A stretch of DNA of 64,000 nt from assembly GCA_941918925.1 (NCBI GenBank), contig OW799235.1, positions 45,910,701-45,974,700 of the forward strand, in the 5' to 3' direction. This stretch comes from Phyto melanocephala (Eukaryota > Arthropoda > Insecta > Diptera > Rhinophoridae). Made by a program: the position numbers and the translations under genes. Below the pieces are notes generated by a model that was not told the origin of the DNA, searched no databases, and worked only from the letters and a program-made list of their open reading frames with translations. Shown here piece by piece: positions 23,436-34,234 of this stretch (its first letter is position 1; each line of letters begins with the position of its first letter).

Positions 23436-26400
23436 GTGAGCTTTCAGCATCCCCAGCCACACAAGACAAGCGAGGACTCCGACACCTCTAACTCAAATAT
23501 AGAAGATGCTGACACTACGGTGTTATGCACAAAGGATACCTCTGAGGTAGACAAAATGGTTGAGGAAGTAGGTGCAAGCATTGCCAAACTCACCACAGGT
23601 AAAGAGGAAAAAGCAATGATACTGCTCTTGCAGATCAATCTCCATCGGAGCAGGACGGCTACACAAGCTTTGATGGAAAACGTAACAAAAGGTAAGATAC
23701 ACATAGTTCTCATACAGGAACCCTGGACTGTTAAGGACAGAGTCACTGGCTTGAATGAGTGTGTTTACCAATTATTTTATGCTAAAACTGGGTCTCGACC
23801 CAGAACATGTATACTTTGTCGTAAGGGTTTAAATCTTCTTTTTTCCCCAGATTTATCTACAGCGGACGCCACTACCTTAATACATGGCTCACTCAATTTA
23901 ATGCTGGCATCGGTGTACCAACCTTCTGATGCTCCGACACTACCACCAACGTCGGATTTAAGAAGTATAATAACATCGGCAAGGAGAACAGGTAGGAATA
24001 TTTTAATAGGCTGTGATGCGAACTCGCATCACCTCTCTTGGGGCAGCACGAACTGTAACAAGAGAGGGGACGCCCTATGGGAATTCCTAAATGCAAATAA
24101 CTTATTCACCCTTAACTCAGGTAATAAACCTACATTTATTAACAGAATTAGGGAAGAGGTAACTGATGTGACTAAAAATATTGCGATTGTCCGAATAAGA
24201 GTGCATATCAGATACGTGCCAATCGCAATTTTCATCAATCAAATTTTCTGAACATATAGGCCGACTTCCTAAACGCAAGTTGCAATTCATAATTTAAAAA
24301 AATGCGTATGCAATGCTAAACATGTCTTAAGTGCAACCTTGCGTTGCAGAGATTTTTTTTGCATTTTATCGGCATTTAGGAACGCTCATGGATCCACTTT
24401 CTGTCTCTGCAATATAAAGTGTTTAATTATTTAAATTATTAGTCTGTGATTTAAATAAACTCTATCAATTATAAATAATTTATAAAAAATAAACAAAGAA
24501 AATACTAACTCAGCCATTGCAGCTCAAATGTTTAAATACATAATAAAAATGATGCGCGATTTTGACAGCTGATACTTAGTAAAATAAGTTGCCAAACGAT
24601 TAGGAACATTGGACATTGCTAGAAAGTTTACATATGCGTTTACGAAGTGTATGCATTGTAAATATGCATTGCAACTTGCGTTTAGGAAGTCGGCCTATAT
24701 GTTCAGAAAATTTGATTGATGAAAATTGCGATTGGCACGTATCTGATATGCACTCTTATTCGGACAATCGCAATATTTTTATGACCTTAACTCATCCGGA
24801 ACCGGTGACTTTTAGGAATAAGGCTAGAACAGACTGGCCAAATTTTAGGCTAAGTCTTCACTTAGGTTAAGTCGAAACTTATCCGGAACCGGATGTAAAT
24901 CTGGACACGATAGATTCGATGGTGGGAAGACTGACTGCCGATTTTAAGGAAACTTTTGAGGAGCATTGTCCACTCCGACAAAGGCGAACCCCAAGGGAAA
25001 AGCCCTGGAGGACAGGTGAACTGATTAATCTCAGGAAAGAAACCCGAAGGCTATTTAACAGAGTCTATCGAAAGAAACAATCAGTATACTGGGACGATTA
25101 CAGTGAAAAGCTCGGAATATACAACAAAGCAATAAGAATCGCCAAACGCAGATCCTGGAGGCTTTTCTGCAATCAGGTGGACAGCGTGAATGACGTTTCT
25201 AGAATTAAGAAATTCCTATCGAAACCCACACCCAATCGGAAACCCTCGTTGACTCGAACGGGAAAAGGTCGGAGACGATGGAGCAGACACTAGGAATACT
25301 AGTAAAGGCACACTTCCAAACGGAAATGGCGGATGACGGAGAAATTCCCCACCCCCATGATGGTAGTGCCTCGACGGACATAATTATAACCGCAAAGATG
25401 GTCAGAGAGGCGGTTAATAGTTTCTTGCCATATAAGGCACCAGGGCCGGACGGTATTTTTCCGGCTCTCCTACAAAGAAGCATTGACCTAATCGATATAA
25501 GGCTGGCGGACATTTTAACTACTTGCCTAAAATATGCGTATACCCCTGTGGAATGGAGGGAGGCGAGAGTCGTTTTCATACCTAAACCAGGGAAGGAAAA
25601 TTACGCACATCCTAAAGCTTATAGACCCATAAGCTTAACATCATTCTTATTGAAAACCATGGAGCGTATCGTCGATGGAATGGTCAGAAGACGATTACTA
25701 GGCGATTCAATGAAATTCGGACATCACGCCTATATCAAGGGCAGATCTACTGAGACTGCTCTTCAGGAAGTTGTTTATCATATAGAAAGATCCTTCGACC
25801 TGGGTGTGTATACCATGGGCGTATTCATAGACATAGAAGGAGCTTTCAATAACGTAATGACCTCGGGTCTTATCGGTTCCTTGGAAAACTTAGGGTTAAG
25901 TCATGTCTTAATTGCATGGATTAGCAATATGTTAAGAAACAGATGGATAAATTGTGAGGCAAATGGAGTGATAAGACGGAACAAAGTATGGCGAGGAACC
26001 ACGCAGGGAGGTATTTTATCTCCATTATTATGGGTAACTACCATACATAGTCTACTGAGGATTCTATCGAACGAGGGATTTAAGCCTGTCTGCTACGCAG
26101 ATGATGTTGCGATACTGATCAGGAGGACGAATCCAAATTATTTATGTATAAGAGCAATGGATGCTTTGAATATATCCTATAACAGGGCTCAATGTCAACC
26201 CGGAAAAGATTGAAATCTGTTTGTTTACGAGAAAGAGGAAGATACCGGTGCATAGCTATCCCATCTTTCGGAATAAGACAATTAAGATTGATAAGAAGAT
26301 CAAATATCTAGGAATAGTACTTAATTGGAGACTATCCTGGAAAGACCACATTAAATGTAAAGTGGAAAAAGCTCAAAGAATATGGGCCCTCTGCAGAAAA

Positions 26401-27693
26401 GTGATAGGCTCAAAGTGGGGCCTAAGCCCAAGGATGACACATTGGCTATATACGAGTGTACTGCGGCCTACAATTACGTATGCTTCGTTAGTGTGGTGGA
26501 CATCCTTAGAGAAGAAGGTGAATATAAAACCTCTTCAAAAGATTCAGAGAGAGTGCTGCATTAGTATTTGCGGCGCCATGAGGACCACATCGACAATGGC
26601 CATTGAGAATATATTATCCATTTGGCCAATTGAGATTAAATAGTTGAGGTTAAATATGAAGCGGCCTTAGCTGCCACAAGATTAATGACAATAGATGAGT
26701 GGCTTATAACATAAGACCAGATACCAAAAAATAACGGAAATCTTACCGATGGGAAATATTATGGAATTAACATGTGATAAAATCCCGATGAGATTTGAGA
26801 ATACTAACTGCATCACCATAATACCGGAAGAGGGAGAATGGGATGAGATAATCAGGATGGGAAACACCCATTGAATCGATCTTTATGCAGACGCTTCAAA
26901 GATTGGTGACCAAACTGGAATGGGCTTATACGACATAAGCCGAAATAGAAGCAAATACTTTCGTCTACCAGATCACAACACTATTTTTCAGGCTGAGATC
27001 ATTGCGATTACGGAAGAAATTAAATGGATAAAGGAAACGAATAGCGAAACCCCGATTCGTATCTTTACGGATAGCCAATCAGTGATTAAGACATTGAGAA
27101 AGGAGAAAGTTTAATCCCGGAACGTTTTGCAATGAAAGGGTGAGATAAACTCATATGCAGATTGTGAACATCTGGAGATAATATGGATACCAAGCCATCA
27201 CGGGCTGATCGGAAACGAGAAAACCGAGAAATTATCCAAAATGGGAGCTCTTCTGAGTACTATAACTTTGGAGAACGCCGAACTCCTTAAGCGATTTAAG
27301 GATGAGCTTAAACGTTGGGCGATGGAGGAACATGTCAGAAAATGGCAAAGCACTTATGTCGGTAAGGTGACAAGAACACTATGGGGTGACCCAAATCTTG
27401 GGAAATCAAAGGAGATTATGAGACTAAGTAGACCTACACTTAGGAAACTAACCAGTGTGATTACAGGTCATACGGAGTTGAGAACTCATCTAGCTCGCAT
27501 GAGATTATCTGAGGAGACAACATGTAGAGCATGCGAGGAAGAGGATGAGACTTTGGTACACTACCTCTGTCATTGTCCTGCGTGTGGGCGCGAAAACTTT
27601 ACAGTGGATACTATGCCGAACTTAGAATACCTGGGGAACTCGAACTGGAGATCCATAAGGCGTTACATTGAGGGGACTGAGTTCTTGGACTAG
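23436..27693 (+). pseudogene. LINE ORF1-ORF2 fusion: endonuclease, RT, RNase H, C-terminal zinc motif
   Basis: 23436-24173: ORF1 remnant joined to endonuclease (LQINLHRSR, IQEPWT, GCDANSHHLSWGS). The endonuclease resumes at 24701 and has SDN instead of the catalytic SDH. RT, 25278-26213: APGPDGIFPALL, DIEGAFNNV, TTQGGILSPLLW, YADDVAIL; then a one-base shift identical in position to copy 1. Thumb, 26221-26643. RNase H, 26880-27240, with a stop at 27112. C-terminus, 27241-27693: TCRACEEEDETLVHYLCHC, a CCHC-type motif absent from copy 1. The element is dead. Confidence 0.83.
24174..24780. repeat. Perfect 113-bp inverted repeat around a TIR element (24258-24696)
   Basis: The arm 24174-24286 is the exact reverse complement of 24668-24780. 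The inner 29 bp of each arm are the TIRs of a 439-bp MITE-like element (aggccgacttcctaaacgca, then agttgcaat). The outer 84 bp of the left arm are an inverted copy of the LINE sequence that lies to the right of the element. Compare the uninterrupted site in copy 1 at 5300-5395. The interior is non-coding. Confidence 0.93.
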
Positions 27694-27879
27694 CCCGTCA
27701 TTTATGGGAAATTATGTTTATGGTTTTTGTTTGGGAATTCCGTTTTCCATATGGAGCGCACAAAATACCAACTGGGCATAAGTGCATACCTGTCATGGGT
27801 TTGGGCTTTTATAACCCATCCTTTTCAACCTAACCTAACACCGAACCGAACACCGAAGTATAAAAAGATTAACCGTTTT

Positions 27880-28215
27880 TCTTTCTCTCCTGAAAATTTA
27901 TATTTTTTAAGATACGAGGTTGAGGGAGTAAGGCATCGATATGTAAGTACGTTAACCAATGCATAAACGAATTAGAGGCAAAATTGTGGCCGGCATTAAT
28001 AAAGTTTGAACCGGAAATCTCATATTCATGGAAAAATATGCAACTCATGGAGGAAAGCAACAGTTATTTAATTTTAAAGTACCTAGTGTTTCATATTTCT
28101 TTTATGAATAGTTATAGGCTGTGTAGATGGCACACATTTTGGTTTGCAGAGGTCATCCAATAATGAACACACGTTTTTTAATCGAAAAAGATTCCACAGC
28201 CTTAATTCTATGGTG
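27880..28215 (+). pseudogene. PIF/Harbinger transposase fragment
   Basis: Two blocks in different frames: NELEAKLWPALIKFEPE at 27968-28020, and GCVDGTHFGLQRSSNNEH, FFNRKRFHSLNSMV at 28116-28212. The second is the DGTH...NRK.FHSLN signature around the first catalytic Asp of Harbinger nucleases. The frame ends at a GTGAGT that could be an intron donor, common in these genes. The rest of the element is not recognised. Confidence 0.65.
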
Positions 28216-29245
28216 GTGAGTTTTCATAAGTTGTAGAAAATGTTAATCAATTACTTACACGTAATATGTGTATATTCGTACTTTTAGATATGTGACCATG
28301 AGTACGAAATTTTGCCAATCAATTCCAAATGACTAATCTTTGAAAAAAGATCTTATATTTTTATACTTACATTTTCTATTATATATTTGAAACAAAAACT
28401 TATAATAAATCACTATAATACAAAATGCAATTTTTATTTTATCTTTAAAAACTTATGAGTAAGTTTACGAATGATTTTAACCTATCGAATGACATTTCGA
28501 AAGAAGGTATTCGATAGACTACTCGTTATCGTATACCATAATCCCAAATTTCGATACAAGCTATTCGATATCGAGTAAGGCGATCTCAAAAAAAATTTTT
28601 TTCGATAAAACTCATTCGATAACGAATGCGACGATTTGGCCCCAGTTTTGACAAATATTTCATTTATTTAATGTCATCCAGGGACTGTACAAATGTCCTT
28701 AAAATTGCGTTACACAGAGGTAACAGTTACGAAATTGATGTCTTGAAAAACGTTAAACTTAATAGACTATATCAGATATTTTATCCTATTTTTTATATGA
28801 ATGGAGTTTAAGATGCATTAACAAAAAGTAGAGCTTAAGTAGTACATAAGTGTGGGTCAGCAAAAGTCGCTAGAATTCTCGCTAATAGCTAAATGTATTT
28901 TAGCTCGCTAAACTGGTTTTGAAATCGCTAGATTTGATGGGAAAATAGCTAAACTGTATATATTATACAATAGTATATAAATTGATTATTTTTATTGACG
29001 ATTGTATATGGAAAATTATTTAGGTAACATTTTTGGACACCGACATACATTTTAGAATATATATTTTATTCCTTAATTTTTATTTATTTTTTATTCAAAT
29101 AATATTTTGGGTAGAGACAGACATAAAAAGCTATGTAAATTTAGTTGAATTTAAAACAGATTCATTAAGGAAAAAACAGAAAATTCGGCGCAAGGGGTTG
29201 ATAATTTTTAAAGTATACTTATTTGTTTTTATGTAAATAAGAGTG
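28216..29245. other. AT-rich stretch with a CGATA cluster
   Basis: Between 28480 and 28630 the pentamer CGATA or TATCG occurs about eight times, within variants of attcgataacgaat. The rest is AT-rich and without recognised genes or repeats; a 61-codon frame at 28626 has no known motif. Confidence 0.4.
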
Positions 29246-29249
29246 GACT

Positions 29250-31745
29250 TATTGACTTTGGGGTAAGGCACAGTACCCATCCCATTACGGATTCTTTCAA
29301 CCCTACGAAGTTCAATTAGAACCAATCTAGCATATTAACATACATACTCCCAACTTCATGCAAAGGACAGCATAATATTCACTATATTAACGTGATCAAC
29401 ACTACGGCCTATCATCTCTTCAAGATATATTCTCTTCCTATTAAAATCTAGGCACGAAAACAATGAATGTTCAGCATTCTCCTCGACATTACCATCACAA
29501 CTCGGACAGAACAGAGAAGTATCATGACCAAATCTGTATAGGTATGACCGGAAACAACCGTGTCCACTAAGCAACTGCGTAACATAGAAGTCCAGATCCC
29601 GATGTACCCGTTTTAGCCATGGGACCAAGTCAAGAATAAAAGAATACGTCCATCTTTCTTTTCTGACAAGGACCATCGCCGCTTCCACTCAGCAATCACT
29701 GCAATATCTGAGAAGCCTCTGATCTGAAGATCAATTGGCATCATTTCCGCAATCACCAATGCTGCATCATCTGGTACAGTCCGGAAAGGATAAATAACTC
29801 GCAAAGCAGCCAGTCTATATACTGCGCTTATTAATTCCCTTATCCTAAGAGCCCGAGACCCGAGTCTCCGACTTAAGTATTTTGGGCCTCTTGTATTTGA
29901 CATTATACGAAACAGAGGAGTATATGTTTTCGAAGACTTCCCAGCAACATATAGCAGATGGTCCTTATGCTTGCGCCTAGTTAAATGCATTCCTGACGTC
30001 GAGCGTTATCACTACGCAATATTCCCTTGTGCCATTCATCCATCGTTTACCCTCAATCGGCGCAGAAGCCGTATGAACCACTACGTTGAAAGCATCCACA
30101 GTAGATCTTGCCTTTCTAAAATCGAATTGATTATAAGATAGGCCTCCTATACACTTAACATATTCCTCTATCCTCCTACAAACTAAGCTTTCTAACAGTT
30201 ACCAAAACGTATCAATCATACCGAGTGGTCGGTAAGAGGGATCCTCCTGAGGTTTACCCTCTTTTAATAACAAAACAAGCTTTTACCTTTTCCACATACT
30301 CGGAATTATACCATGGCGTAAAAACGAATTCGTCAAATGGATTACCTGATCAGGGTAATACTTGAAAGTATCCCTTACTACCACATTTAATATGTCATCC
30401 AAGCCAGGGGTTTTCCCGTCCCTAAATTTGCTCATGGCAGCTTCAATTTCAAATGTAGTGACAAGCGGAAAGTAAAATACCATGTGAACAGTATCAGTTT
30501 GCCAAGATGTCACACCTTGGTAAGGAAATAGGTGATCCACTATACGCCTAAGTATTTCAGCATCCTTAGGTGGTGGAGGATTTAGATACTTTAGCTTTTT
30601 TGTTACCACCTTATAAGCCAGACCCCATGGGTCGTTTTCAACCTCTTCTTACATCTGTATGAAACATGCCCTCTTACTCCTACTGATCGCCATTCTCAAG
30701 GATTTGCGAATCCGCCTATATTGGTCACGATGCTCGTCGTTCCCTGAGCTAACTCGGCTTCTCGTATACCGTCGTCTGGCCCGAATACATTACGACCGTA
30801 GTTAGGAAATTTCCCCTATCCACCGAAATACCGGTCGCTTGTTCGCACTCATCCTCGCGCAATTCCTCCCTGATATCTATCAATATAGCATTGTGATCGC
30901 TATGTATGTATATTCCGGGCATGCGCTATCCTACCCTGCCTTTTATACTATCGCTAGCCAAGGCAACATCAATAATTGATTCCGATTCGTGTGTTCATTT
31001 CGGTTGTTTTAGAGAATCACATAAAGTGCAGAAAGTGACTCAACTAGTAACTAACCCTAAAATTTGTGCATGGGCAGCCCCATTCTATAGTCCACGCATT
31101 GATGTCGCCGGCAATAATTACGGGACCCCTTGAGCATGCATCAGAAACAATATTGTGAACAATTCGTTCAAACTCCAATAAGGAATATCTCGGGGGAATG
31201 TAGCAACTATAGAAGCAAACCCCACGCACAATAGCCCGAGTAAAACCAGTAAACTGTGAGGCAGGATCCCGCAGCCCCAATTTACTAATCAACCATATCA
31301 CCGACGTCTTGGTAATGTCGGATAACAAATTAAACAAGTCCCGGCATTAATACGGTTTACTTAAGAGTGCTAAGTCTATATTCATCTCCCAAACACTCTG
31401 TTTCAGCAGACCCTGTGCTGCCTGGCAGTGATTCAGATTCAGTTGCAAGACTCTTATTCTTGCTGTCTAAGGCGTTCGATCACTTTCCTGTAAAACGGTC
31501 AGACAGAACAGCCAGTTACATGATAACTCTTTACCCTAGGGTTCTCACAACTACACAATATACACGATGGTTGGTTATTACACACCCCAATCCTGTGAAA
31601 TGTGAAAATGCCGCATTGTAGGCATTTGTCAGCGTAATCATTCTGACTTTTGCACCTTCTCGCAGTATGACCAAAGTCCAAACATCTGTAGTATCTAATC
31701 GGTGCCATTTTCTCCCGTATCCTACATATCACCCAACCAATACGT
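29250..31745 (-). mobile_element. R1-clade-like LINE relic
   Basis: Pieces lie in LINE order on the minus strand. 31732-31500: Gag-like CCHC knuckles (CLDFGHTARRC, CLQCG). 31337-31044: endonuclease (CFYSCYIPPRYS, IIAGDINAW, EWGC). 30609-30010: RT domains (KTPGLDDI, SYNQFDFRKARSTVDA, YCVVITLDVR). A deletion at about 30000 removes the YADD palm. 29990-29356: C-terminus (YRLAALRVIYPFRTVPDDAA, LSGHGCFRSYLYRFG, CPSCDG). Stops and shifts occur throughout. Clade call rests on the C-terminal motifs. Confidence 0.8.
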
Positions 31746-31789
31746 ATATTTGTGGTCTCAATTAGGTGGTTTGCCTACTCAGAACATAG

Positions 31790-32200
31790 ACTAATAGTGG
31801 CAGTGTATGTATGTTTGTATATATATATATTTATATATATATTGTATATAAATATATATATAAAAAAAAAAATAAAAAATATAAAAACATTTTTTTTTGG
31901 CCCAACTGGGATTCGATGTCACGTATACTCTGACCAGTATACCCACGTTTGTATGTATGTGTTGTTTGCTGTTGTTGTGAAAAAAACGGGGTGGTTTATG
32001 TATCTGCTCCCAAATATTTCTAATATTTTAATACCTTACGCGGGCGATGTCGAGGGGCTTTAAAAATTTAATTTTAATATACACACGGACAGACTCCCCT
32101 ATTTATAAGCTTTCAGAAAATATATACTTTATGGGGTCGGAAATGAAAATTGTAGATATTTTACACGGAATAACAAACCTTTATACACAATTTTTCACTG
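31790..32200. repeat. Truncated copy of the 'tatattcgg' interspersed repeat
   Basis: It matches the 3' part of 61281-61910: the tRNA-like block (gggattcgatgtcacg), cacacggacagact, agctttcagaa, actttatggggtcggaaa and ttttacacggaa. The palindromic head is absent. It starts in a long (TA)n region. Confidence 0.6.
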
Positions 32201-32472
32201 CGCGAAGGATATAAAAACACATATCACACTTGACCAATAAAAGGATATTTTCTCGAAAATTTAAAATTTTAAGTGGAGGCTAAAACCTGTTTGTAAAAAC
32301 ATTTTAAGTAAAGTTAAAGATATAAAGATATAATTGTGCAGAAATAACATTTTAAAATATATACATATGTATAAGTATATAAAACATGTATACATATATA
32401 TAAAAATTTTTAAATAAATGAATTAACAGATTCCCACGTTTGATGGATAATTAGCATTGTTGGCAATATTGT

Positions 32473-32525
32473 TGTTTCGGAGTCTATTGCTAACACACAC
32501 ACAGTTTCACTTTTATATATATAGA
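32473..32525 (-). mobile_element. Helitron family A, 5' end only
   Basis: The block tttcggagtctattgctaac, (ac)n, agtttcacttttatatata, ga is the 5' terminus of the family (TCTATATATATAAAAGTG on the minus strand), with A before TC. Everything 3' of it is missing. Confidence 0.8.
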
Positions 32526-32982
32526 TTAATAAGCAAAATCCTTAAAGTTAGTAATATACAAAAACACATAATGCTCAACATAACTCTATTATCCTTACAA
32601 ATTTTAAATTAGGAATGAATCTTTTTCTGTTTTTTTAAAGTTTTGTAAAACCAAATGTTGCAAAGCAACAAAATAGTATTTGTTTGTTGATCTAAAAACT
32701 AATATATCAAATTTAATCAGAAGAATTGTGAATTCTGTTTTATGCGTTGTGTTTTCTTTCTAATGTAATACCCTGTTCAGACAGATATTTTTAATTGTTT
32801 CAATTTAGTGTTGATTGAGCAATTAAAATAAGTGTTCACACATACTCAATTTATCTTACTCCATTAGCATTTGATAGCTGTAAAAATATGATGTATTTAT
32901 ACCAAATCAAATAATGCCTTCTCTTCAGTGGTTTCCTGTTCATAAAATATAAGTATGTATTTACAATTATATTTATATCCTA
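32526..32982. other. Intronic DNA, nothing recognised
   Basis: AT-rich with no ORF or repeat that I can support. Confidence 0.4.
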
Positions 32983-33271
32983 TCCTACTAATATAATAAA
33001 TGTGAATGTTTGTATGTTTGGATATTTGTTACTCAATCATGCAAAAACGGCTGAACGGAACTAAATGAAATTCGGCACATAGATAGATAACAACCTAGAT
33101 TACCACATAGGCTACTTTTTATCACGATAATAACGCGAAGTCGTTGGCAAACTCATCATAACACATCCTAAACGGGTTGTTTGTGTTGTAAATATATTTA
33201 TTTTTGTTGTTAATACTAAGTCCACCTTTTATCCCGATAACTACGCAAACGAAGTCGTGGGCACAAGCTAA
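32983..33271 (+). mobile_element. Helitron-like short element, family B copy 1
   Basis: It starts A|TCCTACTAATATAATAAATG and ends near CACAAGCTAA. The inner blocks aaaacggctgaacggaact and aaattcggcacatagatagat, and the end block gaagtcgtgggcacaa, are shared with 53653-53808 and, inverted, 59667-59955. TC start after A and CTRR-like end suggest a non-autonomous Helitron; similar short elements are widespread in insects. No coding capacity. Confidence 0.6.
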
Positions 33272-33959
33272 ATAGTATACATATATATACTTATATGTTT
33301 GTATTTGAATTTTTTTAAACTTTTTTTTAAGATTTTCCTCAAAAATTTTTTATTTTCTTAATTTTTGTTTTTTGTATATTTATTTGTTTGACATTAGAAA
33401 TGCCACCTATATAAGTATCTTCTCACTGAACATACCTCTCAAAAGTTGTATTTCGAGTTTTGGACAATAAGTGAAACAATTAAGTATATATTGCTCAATT
33501 TAAAAGTAATTTTTAGTATGGTAAATTGAGCTCAATAAGGCCTTTAATTGCGGGAATATTATGGATTGAAAATTAACGCGAGTGTGTGAACATAGTATAA
33601 TATATACTTAGAAATTGTGATATATACGTGTAAATGATTTGCCTTAATTCCAAAGAATATCTATATTCTAAATATAATTTTTATATTCAGCTTTGATTTT
33701 TCTTGCACCTTGCACTAAATTTGAGAAATTAATATAAAAACAGAAATCTACGTTTCCTTTAAAGAAAATCATAATAATATAAAAAAGAAAGTCGTTCTGG
33801 TAAGATACCTGAAACACATTAATTTAACAAAACTGCTTGCACTATATTTTGATAACTTTGACAAAACAAGTTTTTATGTCACAATATCGAAGGAAAACAT
33901 AAAAAATTAAATTATTAAATTTTTAACATAAAATAAATAATATAAATAGTAACACTAAC
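33272..33959. other. Intronic DNA next to a phosphatase exon
   Basis: No repeat or ORF recognised. The immediate GT donor of the exon lies at 33958-33959. Confidence 0.4.
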
Positions 33960-34139
33960 CTCAGATAACATAACTATAGTTGTTATGCTTTGCTCTGATA
34001 CCATTCTCCAGAATTCTTCTATTGTAGTTTCCATAGGATCTTGAGTGATAATAAAGCTGTCAGAGCTATCATATCCTTCAATGAAAGTTGCATTTATATA
34101 TGTTGAACTTTCCTTAAGTGGAAGGGGTGACAATATGAC
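33960..34139 (-). CDS. Ptp69D: Receptor tyrosine phosphatase D2, 60-codon exon
   Basis: An exact 180-bp, phase 0-0 exon between atttAG and GTTAGT. It reads VILSPLPLKESSTYINATF, then IEGYDSSDSFIITQDPME and EEFWRMVSEQSITTIVMLSE. This is the YINAS...GY...FI..Q.P...FWRM core of an RPTP domain. It follows the KNR loop exon at 54111-54221 and precedes the WPT exon at 20453-20760 without loss of phase. The exon is flanked by Helitron-like family B on its 3' side and by a long interspersed repeat about 95 bp upstream. Confidence 0.92.
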
Positions 34140-34234
34140 CTAAATTTAAAAAATTTATAATTAATATACAAAGAGAAAATAAAATCCAAAGAAATTTTTA
34201 AATTTAGACTTAAATAAAAACAATAGATAACAAA

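Larger units (their letters stand above)
23428..27850 (+). mobile_element. LOA-like LINE family 1 copy 2
   Basis: 5'-truncated at about 23428 and deleted between the ORF1 N-terminal region and the ORF2 start, which fuses them in one frame at 23590-23620. It is interrupted at 24174-24696 by an inverted duplication plus MITE. The 3' end is present: the C-terminal Cys/His motif, then a UTR to about 27840 that ends in cctaacctaac. Confidence 0.87.

Noticed and set aside
27832..27850. Telomere-like cctaacctaac at the end of LOA copy 2
   Set aside because: Only two to three units, and located at a LINE 3' end; flies lack TTAGG telomeres, so it is most likely the element's own tail.
31895..31950. 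A tRNA gene
   Set aside because: Only a B-box-like stretch is present, with no cloverleaf; it is part of the interspersed repeat.
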